NCBI RefSeq assembly: GCF_037975245.1
Contig: NC_092572.1
Location: forward strand, 2,701,501 to 2,765,500
Direction of reading: 5' to 3'
From: Apostichopus japonicus
Lineage: Eukaryota; Echinodermata; Holothuroidea; Aspidochirotida; Stichopodidae
DNA length: 64,000 nucleotides
Part shown: piece after piece, positions 24,495-36,300 of the stretch
How positions within the stretch are numbered: the stretch's first letter is position 1
How the letters are laid out: every line of letters starts with the position of its first letter
The notes under the pieces: model-generated
What the model saw: the letters and a program-made list of their open reading frames with translations, nothing else
Database searches by the model: none
What the model was told of the DNA's origin: nothing
Translations under genes and position numbers: made by a program

Positions 24495-24551
<57 letters not shown>
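24148..24551. repeat. Compound palindromic microsatellite
   Basis: The order is (TA)n, a long (GTAT)n run, a TA-rich centre near 24295-24325, a long (ACAT)n run, then (TA)n. The two tetranucleotide arms are reverse complements, so the whole 400 bp can fold into a hairpin or cruciform. All six-frame open reading here is an artefact of the repeat. Confidence 0.92.
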
Positions 24552-24554
<3 letters not shown>

Positions 24555-26263
24555 AATGAAAAAAAAAACTTGCTAAAGATGTAAATATGTCTTTTTGTTG
24601 TTGTTGTAAAACATAACATTATTATTTCGGTCCATCAGCCTCGTTCCAAATTTTAGGCCACCGGTAACAAATGGACATTATGTAAAGCATTACAACGGTG
24701 ATAGCTATTTGAGTGTTAACACCTGGTTTTTAAGATGGCCACCTAAACGCTAATTGTGACTACCAATAAGTCGCCATATCGAGGCACCTAGCTAGAGCAG
24801 TTAGGACAGTTATTGTGGTGTCTATGACTATGTTTGAGGGGTCAAAGATTTCATTTGTTAGCGGGCTTGTAAAGTTCTAACCTTCACTTATGATTGATTC
24901 TTTTAGCAACTTGCTCAGATTTATTTTATGGTTACGCTACGATTTCACCTAAAATAAACATATATAAATGATATACTATAGGAGAATCGAATCTCTTTTT
25001 CGTGTTACTGAGGATCCGCATTGTAGCCACATCAAGACTTGCGTCAGATACGACTTGGAAATAATTTAATAAAAAGTCTGACAAGTTATATTCTTCAGAA
25101 ACCCCCGTATCGTTTGATTGAACCCAACTATTTTATACCGTCGATTATTTTTTTCTTCATATACGCCAAAATATGTGCAGAACAGCATATTCACACTTCG
25201 CCGCGCACTTGGCTGAAATAAGGAAGCATTCGAAATAGTTGTCTTGATGACGTCATGACGGAACCCGGACATGTTGCTGTACAAAGATGCAAGTGGAGCA
25301 AGTAGATGTATCTTACATTATCCTTCATTAAACAAGCAATTGAATGAAGACAGCATCTGAGATACTTTGCGAGTTGTTTCACTTTTTATTGAATAGCTCA
25401 CCAATTAATTTATTTCAGTAGAAAGTAGCTTGGAGCAGAGCTAATAATTATCTTAAACATATGAGTCAAGTTAATATCACGAACTTTAAGACCTAAAGTA
25501 AACCTGATCAATGGAGTTTGAAAATTTTGAAGTCTATATTTACAGTTTTTAGTGAGCAAACGATATCAAAAACAGCACATAAATATGATACTGTATTAGA
25601 GCATTTGAGTGAAAACAGCCTCTAAGATTTCGCAAAGAATTTTCACTCTGTCTTAAAAATCTCACTAATTACTTCAGTGCATAAACGTGTTAGCAATGTA
25701 AATAGAACAAAATAGTTATTACTGGAAGAGGCACAAAAATAAAACATGAAACAAATGTAGATAATGTACCATCTATGAATTAAGATTTAAAATGCAATTT
25801 TAAATTACAGATAAACAAAATATACAGATTAATTGTAAGAACATTACCATGATACAGGTTTTCAAGCATAAATAGCCAGCTATTTAATAATCCATTAGCA
25901 GATATGCCAATGACATCAAAACTTATAAAACTTGATATTTAATATCTCATTAATTAAAATAAAATTACAGCAGTTACCGATACTACGCTTGATATCATTA
26001 CAACAGATATCACAAGGTGTTCCATTAAGTGTCAGTGGTAGGAGATGGTATGGTTTTCTTCTGAAATAAGTGACAACTAGAGATTAATGTTACATGATAC
26101 ACTATGCCACATACCAAAAAAATTATTAATATTTATTACCGCTTCAGTGAGAATTTATTGAATTTAATTCACCAATAAAAAGTATATCAACATCACTAAA
26201 CTTTCAGTATCCAACAATCATGACATTATCAGGCAAATATTCAGCAAATAGAACTTAAAATGT

Positions 26264-26345
26264 TTATTTATTTATTTTACAAAATTTCTATAGCGCCTTA
26301 TCCAATCAGAAATTGCTCTCAGGCGCTTTACAGTAAAATACATAC
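26264..26345. repeat. Interspersed-repeat fragment (GCGCTTTA type)
   Basis: TTCTATAGCGCCTTATCC followed by CTCAGGCGCTTTACAG resembles the 3' end of invertebrate SINE/LINE families. A related fragment is at 54508-54725. Confidence 0.5.
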
Positions 26346-27023
26346 AAACATGATATACAAATATATAAATCGATAATGAAAGGTATAAAAAATGTTGTAA
26401 GAGTTTTCAACTAAACCAAGAAACAGATAGTTCCTTTAGTTTTTAGATTCAAACCAAAATGCATTTTAAGTCACATTTTATGCCAAACTTTGCTCACTTA
26501 GTTATATTAAGTACAATGCTTGAAGTGAGACAAACCAAGTACTGTACTATTTGGGTATGATGCATTGGATTGCTAAGACATTCAAACTATTAATGTACTG
26601 CAGTGGCCATAATACTTGTTGAAAATGGTGCCCAGTGAAAAAAGACATTATACATAATGTTTTGTAGCTACAATCAAGTTCATAATATTAACTGGGAGTG
26701 GTCCCTTATTAATTTTCTCAACTGAACAATTAAGTAAGCAGGCCATTTCCCCTTGTATCTGTGCGCTATTTACAAAAATAAAGCTACTGACAAGTGATAG
26801 CATATACTGAATATACAGTACCTCAATAACTGGAACAGACACATTTACACATTAAAGACGTTTATCCAAGATAAACATGGAGGAAATGTTTCTTTTGAAA
26901 CTGAATATGGGGTTGATGCAAGCCATTCATGATGATGATTTTAGTACAGTAGCCCACAGACATTCTCGTAAAATGTCAATTTGTTCCCCAAACTTAGGGT
27001 CATAAAATGTTCATCAATGCACT

Positions 27024-27029
27024 TTTATT
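27024..27029 (-). promoter_or_regulatory. Polyadenylation signal AATAAA of gene 2
   Basis: The minus strand reads AATAAA beginning 5 bases past the stop codon. If used, the 3' UTR would be only about 20-30 bases. Confidence 0.45.
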
Positions 27030-27034
27030 GACCT

Positions 27035-27321
27035 TTAGTTGAGATCATCTACAGGAGTAGGCAATTCAGTTAGTCCCAGATGACTTAATATACTAACTGA
27101 GCTTGTGTCACTTGTATAAATACATAGCAACCTTATCAGTACAAAGTCATACTGTTCAAACTTTTTAACACATTCATTCCCTTGTGCTGAGTTTCTTTGA
27201 AACAAACTCAGCACTCTCTTATGATTACCCAGATTTAGATCATATTGGGTTCCTTGTTTAAATCCAATGGCCTTCTCAGGTTTTCCTCTATATGAAGGGA
27301 TTATCTCGCCATTTTTAAATT
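27035..27321 (-). CDS. Gene 2 exon 30: C-terminal module, part 3, and stop
   Basis: A 287 bp terminal exon of 95 codons plus TAA, starting EFKNGEIIPSYRGKPEKAIG and ending LTELPTPVDDLN. Two further cysteines (NECVKK, RLLCIY) could pair with those of the previous exon. No known domain recognised. Confidence 0.68.
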
Positions 27322-30300
27322 CTGTTGAAATAACCAAAAAGAGAGAAAATATTAAAACTGAAAACATCAGCTTGAATACAATGCTGGTCATCTAAGGGGA
27401 AGGCAGAGGGTTCTGTCATACCTTGCCTTGTTTTACATAAGAATATTTAATGTATTACAACAAATAAGGGGAACTCCTTTTAATGTTCGCCACATATTAA
27501 AGTGTACACAGGCAAAGAAAATGCTTCAATAACAAACTTAATAATTATGAGGTACTTAGGATTTCCATTAGTAATATACATTTGACATCTGAAGCTAACT
27601 TCCGAGTAATAATTTGCAAGATGTTCAGATTTTGACCTCTGGTAAGCATAGATGACCTATGATCTTAAGATCAAACAAGCTGGTCCTCAAACCCATTAAA
27701 GCCCAACCTGGTTTGAGTTATTGTTTATACAACATGTAGACTTTTGTCCTTTTGTGCTTCGATCTCTACAGAAGTTTCTTTAAATCACTACAATGGATCC
27801 ACACGCTTTGTGTTTCCAGATAAAGTGTTAACAAGCCAAGTGATCAAACACACCGAGAAAATACACATACACCATCATCTTACTCATTACTTTTGACTTA
27901 GAAAAGAATATAAAACGGGAAAGAGGGAACTTAATATCTTATAAGAGGAAGGAGATAATGAATCTATGTTTGGTATAGTACTTCCTTTCGAATATTTTGT
28001 TCGTTTTTTACTCACCAAACTGACAGATACTGCCATCAATACCTTCATTGATTCGAAGTTCAATCCTCATGTCTGTGCCATCACACATGAAGGCAAGGTT
28101 GAAACCCTTGCATTCTGAGTCATCGTCAATAAGATACTCTTTAAAAGCTGAAGACAACAAATAAGTTTTAAATTTACAAAACACATTCTAGCCGACAAAC
28201 CTATCAATCATTCACTCAATTACAAAGACACTGTACTACACTTGTTATTTCCTAAAAGTATGACATTCGCATTACAACATGACAACTTAAACTGCCTTTT
28301 TAATGGATCACTCCAACAATAGAAAATTATTATAATTTGAACTAACCTATAACCACTCCAACAACAAATAGTGATTATCATGTGAACTTATGTATTACAA
28401 AACTACACAATATATATCACATTATTTAACTTGAAAACCTTGTTTTTCCAAAGTTACACAATTGAAGCACGTTGCTACAACCATAGCATTGCAGAACAAG
28501 GAATTAATTTAATGGGTAATATATCCATGTGAACTTGAAATATATTAGTGTCATTCAATAACATATTTATTGTGTGATAACGTTGAAGTTTGCAATAGTA
28601 TTCAGCATTTAATTCCTGACTGTGGGATATTAAATTAAGAAGAGACGACCCTGATACTTGCTTTAAACTAAATTTGAATTGGCACTTGCAACAGTGACAT
28701 CAATAGCAACACAATATTTTCAAACGATTTCTTCCTTATGTGTGTGCATGTGTCACAAAACAAACACAACAGAATCTTACAGCTTGACATAAATTGGAAA
28801 TAACTGTAGAGAAGGAAGAAAAAATCCATTTCAAACAGAATTACCTTATCCATAAGTTATAAGAGACACTTACCACGACTCACATTGGGTCCAGTGTCAT
28901 CAGAACATCCCTTAGACTTGGAAAAATCTGTTTCGTCTTTACTAAAAACAGAAATTCAGTTTAAAAAAATACATGAGCCCATATTTAAAGTTGTAAGTTT
29001 AGAATTAAAGGAGACACTAACCCATTCCCATCATTGGTTAATATGATAGAGATTATGATAATGAACATCTTCCCTAAACAGAAAAGAGATAATATCATTC
29101 CATTTGAGAGACAATGCAGATTTAATATCTTTACTTAAATGAGGCAGAAGGCTTGATCTAGTCAAAATATCCCTTAATTATTACAAAGGGGATTTTCTGT
29201 TTTGAAGAAGGGTTTGAAAATGCTGAATCAGAATGACAAAGCTCTAAACATGACTTCATAATCGCATATGTTTCACTGCCAACACTGAAACTTGGATATC
29301 TCTTATTGATAGAGCAACTGAGGAAAATGTGTCCCAAATTCAAGTACCAGGACATTAGAAAAGACTTCCAGATAACTTGACCATTACAAAGATACCTTAT
29401 GAAAGTTGATCAACGATGACAGTCATTTGTTGATCTCAAATGACCTTTGAACTTCCCCAATATTGTGAAGCTGCATTCTATATAAAGTTCATCCACCACA
29501 TAAGTTTTTAGTATTGCAAGTGAAGGCATTATGCACACGGACATAAGCACCACCATCCCCATCGCAGAGATTCCTCTGCTCTCAGACATGAAATTTCAAA
29601 GATGTTGGCTAGTTTGTGTCCAATTTAATTTTAATAATCTAAGGAATTAAGTGTTAAGTTAAATTACTTCTGTCACGTTAGTCCATATTTACTTGACCCA
29701 CAAGATTTTTGCTCGAAACTTTGCTTGGTCAAAAAAAACTCAATACATTTGTACACTGTATATTTATATGGTCAGAAGTGTATCTTTGAATATTCATTTT
29801 TTGCCAATAAAAATTGGCATGTTTCCCAGTAGACCAGATGCCCATATCGATCATAAAGGATGCTTCAAACCCAACCTAGGTATCAAAGCAAGACAGACTT
29901 CAAAAGTACTCACTCTAGATCCTTTTTGTCCTCTGTAGTATAACCTATGCAGGTAGACAGTACAAAAGGTAAACATGTCACAACCTAACATAATTAAATA
30001 ATGACTGGGAAGATAACATAACTTGGTATTTGTTATATGTCATGTCTTGTGTGACATTGTCATTAATACTGAAATTATGATTCAAATTTGATCAGAAGGC
30101 CAACATTAGAGCATTTTCATGTCTTCCAAATTGAAAATAATTAACACATTGTTATTAACTGAATGAAAATTGTTTCTAGTCTCATAAATATATAAACAAA
30201 TCTGAGCCAGGACATTTCCAACTAATGAATATTTCAAAGCAAATCTCTTCACAACAAAACTATCATGTGATTTAAGCTATGGTTTAAATTGGATATTGTG

Positions 30301-33300
30301 ATGGTTAAAAAGTAACCCTTGTAACCCTTGTCCCCCTCCTCCTCCACCACCTCTACTTCTAATCAACACTAAAGCAGGTGATTTTTTTTCTATACTGATG
30401 TTATAATCGGATCTCTGTTTGTAATGTAAAAATAAATGAAGGTCATACTAAGGAATGTTGGTTGGTGTTTTTCTTTGCTAACCTCACAATTGAAAAAAGA
30501 ACTTAAACTGCTACCATATGTTTGCTTACAAACTTTAGACTGAGTTTTAATGCAAGAGAGAAAGGAGAATGTTACACTTACTTTTATTACTGTCTTGTCC
30601 AACATCTTGGTCACTTTGACTATTTTTGCTTGGTGTATCTAAGATTCACAAACTGTAGTGAAGTTAGAGTTGCTACACGATATTACATAAGCTGTTTGCA
30701 TTTGTTTAACAATGTTATGAAACATATCAAGTACTACAACTTAAAACAGGACAGTTTACATCATGTCCACCGAGATGTGTCTGTTACAAACCAGCATATT
30801 TTACTGCCAGCCATGCATATTACATGGCACATATTTATGAGCACGTACATCTTATTATATGGACTTTTACAGAATAAAGTAGGCAATGCCGCACCCATAG
30901 ATTAATATGCATAATTCGTTGACAATCAGGCATATCTACAGTCCATGGGCTCCATGTGTTCACATAAGGCATACACTCAAAGTATCCTTCATAAAAAATT
31001 GTTTGCAACATGTCTACTGATGTCATAAAATATATCTCTTCAATTGCTGATTGCAAATTTTCCTAAGGTTGTAACAAAATCAATGAATGCTACACATGTG
31101 ATCTGAATGTAACACTTATATAAAAAAAAAAAAAAAAACGTACCCTCTGGAGACATTTGGGGCAGTCCTTTCAGTGTTGTTCGTCTGTTTAAAAAGAGGA
31201 AAATTATTGCATTACTGAGAGAAATCAAACTTTCTGTAAGAGTTACCTTCTGAAATGGACACTCTAGAAGAAATTTATTGGTGTATACAAGTCTAAAGTT
31301 CAAACATTTTGAAAATATTAGAGTGTTAGGGGCTTACCTTTCTGGATCCCTCTTCTTTCCTGCAGTGGTCAGTAGAAAAGAAAACATACATAAAATTTAA
31401 ACATTCCCAAATGTCAGATTCAATGCTATTGTTATTTCGAACATGTTGCAATCAAATGAATAACTTCTTGCAACCATATAGATGAGGAACAAGTCTTGCT
31501 TTCACTGAAAGAAGCTAATCCCTATTCCTATCATGGCTACCAAGACTTGCAGATATTGTAATTAAAAATACTGTATTAAGCCGGCAATTCTCTATTATGT
31601 GTTAAAATCTGTTTACAACAAACATAGTACAATAAATTCCTGCTTGTTGTTTGAGATGAGGCCTTAAGATGTACACCAACAGAGGATGCTATAAAGTCAC
31701 ATAACTGTATGGAATATATATGAACCTGACAATCAATACCGAGCTAGTGTACACAATTCAATATTTAAATTTATTTTCAATAGCAGGTCCTGACCTTTTT
31801 ATGTCTGAAATCTATCAAATGGCAAAACTGTTAACAACAACAGTTCAGTCTCAACTAAAGTTTAAGCTTAAAACATATATTCTTGAAACCTAGATTACAA
31901 TTAAGTTTAGATTCTCTTGTTCCAACTTCCAAATACAAACAAAGCATTAGTTTGATTGTCACCTTTTCTGGGAGTTCCTTCTTCTTTGGTTTCTCTGTTG
32001 AACCAAAAATATTGGAAAATAAGTAAGTTTGCAGGACACAATATACAATCATCAACAACATATACAAACAATTTAAGATGGAAATGATACAAGAAAACAA
32101 TTAACTCCCGGAAGAAATAATTATCATTCAAAGCATGTGAACAATTAAACACCATTGCATTAATTTTTGTGAAGTAGTAGGATGTGAATGTTGAATTATC
32201 TCAAGGAACTTATGAACTATCTTGAAAGCAGTGAAGTCATCATAGTTTGGGAATTAACAATCAGCAAAATTACTCTATTGAAGTGAAACTTACTTTTCTG
32301 ATGGAGAAGAGTTTTTGTCAAACTCTGAGTTGTTGTCATCCTCCTGTGCAAACAACAATATGTGCTACTGCTGATTGATTTTCATTTCTGTTTGAAATCT
32401 TCTTCTATTAATCAACATCAATATTAAACAATTTACATTAACAAAGTTTTGCAATTATATTGTCTATATATTTCTTTATATTTCCTGTGTAGGAGGCAGC
32501 TTTCTGTAGATTTACATTTACTTGATCTAACAGGGCTCCAATTGCTGGTCATGTGTGAGTTATGGAATTGAACGATTAACTACACATTTTACCTGCAGCT
32601 GTATATGACTTTGGCAGTAATTCTATTAGAGATTTTTGGAGCCTGTGGCCCCGAGGGAAGTACTTTGTTATTATGTTATGAACTTGAGGAAAGTACTGCC
32701 TACATTGGTTTTCCCATTCATACTGAACCAGATGATGTTCCTGGTGTGCTGGGAAATCACTACTCTGTTTGGGTTGGGTGTACTGGGTGGATTCTCTGTA
32801 TCCACTAGATTTCAGGGCTTCCTCATACACACGAGCAGCAGCATCGAAGACATCTGGGTTCGATGATAGAATAGATATTCTATTGCTTATGGCAACTGAT
32901 TATAGATGGTGGGTGGTTGGTTGGATTTGGCATTAATGAACATGAGTAGGTCGTTGATCTACAGAAAGCTGCCCATTACATGGGAAATGTTTAAACAGCA
33001 AAATAGTATGCAAAGCCCAAGCTATATTGGACACCGAATCGTACTTTGGCATTTCAGGAGGACCCTGTAAGCAGAGATTCAAATACCACACAAATCTCTC
33101 AAGAAAAGTACCAAAAAGAACAGAACTGTCAAAGTACGTATGGAACCTGCAAAGAATTAGCCAGAGTATAAGGTGGGAGATAGTATAGTCATTGAACACA
33201 TACAAACGCGAATCAGGCCAGACCAATCTCTGCGTAAAAGATAGCTGACAATCTTACATACAAAGGACAGAAAAACAACACAAACTGAGCTAGTCTCAAA

Positions 33301-36300
33301 GTGTTGCCATATTAAAAGACGTTTCACACGTTTGAGCGATCATCAGACAACTCTAATGACTCAGTTGTCTGAAGATCACTCAAACGTGGGGAACTCTAAG
33401 TAACAACTACTAGCATTCCACTAGTCTCAACTAATTCTCACCGATATTTTGCTATGTCAACCGGACATAGAGCACTCTGCGCCAAGATAGACACCAATCA
33501 ACCAAATGTATATATTATCAATAAGTCAAGAAATATTGAAAAGGTTCATTAACACATTTTATCCTTCAAAAGAACCAACTATGAGCTCCTTCAGGAATTC
33601 ACAAAGTTAGAGTTTACAAAAAATGTTAACATAATATCTGTTCTGGAATAAATAATAGTAAACAACTGCACCTGGTATTTTTTTCCATCTTGTTTGCTTG
33701 CAGTATCCTGCTGTTGTTGGACTGTCAGGGGAGAACAAAACAAAAAAGCCAAAAGGCTCCTAGGTGACTTCTTGCCAATAGTATAAAGAAGCCATCAATT
33801 TACATTGAACTAATCTTTCTAGGTTTGACCATACTTGTCTTTAAACGGCTCAGCTAGGATCCTTGCACTCATATAGAAAGATGTTTAGTCCAAACATGAA
33901 AACTGCCCAATATTTGTTTATTTTAAGGTATGTATAAACATTAAAAACTGTGATGATGCTGACAGGAACAGGCCCTAGAAGGTGGCATACTCCTACTTAG
34001 AGTATTTATCAATCGGCCCTGATGTTCTGTTTCAGGAAAAATTCAAAAGAGCAGCACCTCCACCATTTTTGCTCTACACCTTTCTGTATCTGTCCTTCTG
34101 CAGTTAATTCCCCACCCTCTTCCCTCAATCCTCTCTTTGTCCCTCTACAGTTTATCTCCTACCTCTCCTCTTCCCCTGTTGGTTTCTTTCTTTTCTCCTT
34201 TCCTTGTCTACAAATCCTCTTACATCTCATTTGTGTGTACCCTGCTCATTAACCTCTCTGAATTATGTGCTTGTATTTGTCCCTTCTATTACTGTGACTT
34301 GTCATTCAGCCTCTGAAAAGATCCTGCTGGAATTGAACCGTCATGCTCACTTATTTTTACATGCTCTCAAATGACCTTTGACATTCTATATTAAAGGATT
34401 TTGTATTATTTAGAGATATTGTGATTACAGTAATAGCAAAGTAGGGCTTTCATGCAGCTGAAAACCAGTACTTTAGGATGTAAATATGGACTAGGGCCCA
34501 TTATTGAATGACACTCTGCCTTTGTAAGGAGTCAGGATCAAGACCCCTAACACGAATATGTTGTAATGTTAATATTCGCACAGGGGATTTCCACTGTAAT
34601 CTGATAGTTGCATGTCAATGAAATGTTGCTTAGTTGTATATATTATATTGTTATTATATTTCTGTATACCAATTACATTAGCAACAAAGTTACTAACAAC
34701 CCTGGTAGTGTAAATCAGCTGAATGTCAAAGCCCTAGCTGAAAAAAACATAGACCACCTATAGAAAACTGAACCATTGCAACAAACTTGACTTTTTTAAC
34801 CTAGCTTTTCAATAGTCATCAAGATCCATGGTGGTCCAAGTGACTCCACACAATGAACAATTGTTGTCTGACAACTTCCAGTACTCTTCTGTAGATCACA
34901 TGCAAACACTTTACCTGTGATTTGTTAAAACTGAGCTGTTGTAGTCTTGATCTCCACAAAAAACAATAGAATTATGTATAAGGTGGGATCCAAATACAAA
35001 GTGTGAACATCATCTAAGCTTGTCTTTTAGAAATGAATTGCAAAGATCATTAATTTAAGATGATTCAATGAAGTGGACTAACACTAAATACCGTTGTTTT
35101 ATCAAAGAATAAAAAAGATGTTAACAAATATAGCAACACCAAACTGAAAATGGGGACAAGCAATTATACTAGTTGTATTTACAATGAAACTACACCACTC
35201 TCAGTAGAACAAAGCACAAGCAACTTCATGCATAACTTCCTGGTTTGTACTTTCATTACAGTTAATCAATTAACAAGTAATACAGCACAGCTTTAAAATT
35301 GAATGGTTTTACTAAATACGTTTTTGAGTAATGTTTTGAAATGCTATTAATTGGTTTCATTTTGAGTGCTTTGTTTGTTCTGACAATGGATCCATCTAGC
35401 ATTTTAACCATGTGGTGCTACATCCTTATCAGTGTGATCTGTACTGTTTACAGATCTTTGAATCAAAGACACTTGATCACATTAAGATGTTCAACAGTAT
35501 GCAAATATGTTGGGTGAACTTGCAAACAGATTAGCTGTGGCATGGGTATGTAAGAGTGCCAAAGGCAGTGCGAAAAATCTTTGGTGCTGGGTGATCGTCT
35601 AGGTATTATTTCCACTCAGCAATTTTGCCAATCAAAAGACATTCTTTTAGAAAACACAACTCGAGCTGTGAAAATCATTTACATTGTTCTAAAACAGTGG
35701 TACTCACAGTGGTCCCTGCCTGTTGAGAGGTCCCAGGGGGGCACTACAGGGTACACAGGGAGTAGGGGGGGTGTTGCCACTGATTTGGGGGTCCCTGTTG
35801 ATAAAGACACATCACTGAAGCAATTTAGGGCAAAATAAGGCATCCAAGGGGGTCTGGGAACAATAAAAATACATTTTTGTGACCCAAAATTATCTAAAAA
35901 TGGTATTAGAAATTCAATAACTCCACCCCTAGGTCCAATTTCTATCTTGTTTGAATGATATTGTAGCAGAGACATCTCTTGTAACACATAAAAGCCACCA
36001 TTTTAGACTGTCATTTGGAGTTTCTCTGAACTGGTCACTGATTGCAAAGTCGAGGGGAGGGGGCATTGGAACAGTTCAAGATGGTCAAAAGGGGGTAGTC
36101 GTCTAAAAAAGTTTGAGAACCACTGGTCTAAAACTTTGTTCCAAATGATCTATTCTTTAACACTTACAATATATTTGTATATGTTACTTGCAATCAAGCT
36201 CATAGCAAAAGCCTTTCACGATTTGTGGAACTAGATAAAACCTGTACGATTGCACCATATTTTGTCCTCAATTGGATAGCCTCATTTGCCTTGGGCATTC

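Larger units (their letters stand above)
22510..27034. other. Intergenic region between gene 2 and gene 1
   Basis: No exon with convincing coding character was found. It should hold the gene 1 promoter and 5' UTR and the end of gene 2, but no TATA or initiator can be defended by eye. It contains a tandem 170 bp duplication, a large compound microsatellite and an interspersed-repeat fragment, listed separately. Long open frames over 24004-24619 are microsatellite artefacts. Confidence 0.6.

Noticed and set aside
24004-24619. Several overlapping open frames of 126-181 aa on both strands (YVCM and HTYI repeats)
   Set aside because: They are translations of the GTAT/ACAT microsatellite, open in all frames because the repeat lacks stops.
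26264-26345. CRISPR or prokaryotic elements
   Set aside because: No spaced direct repeats of CRISPR type anywhere; intron-exon structure and repeat content are plainly eukaryotic.
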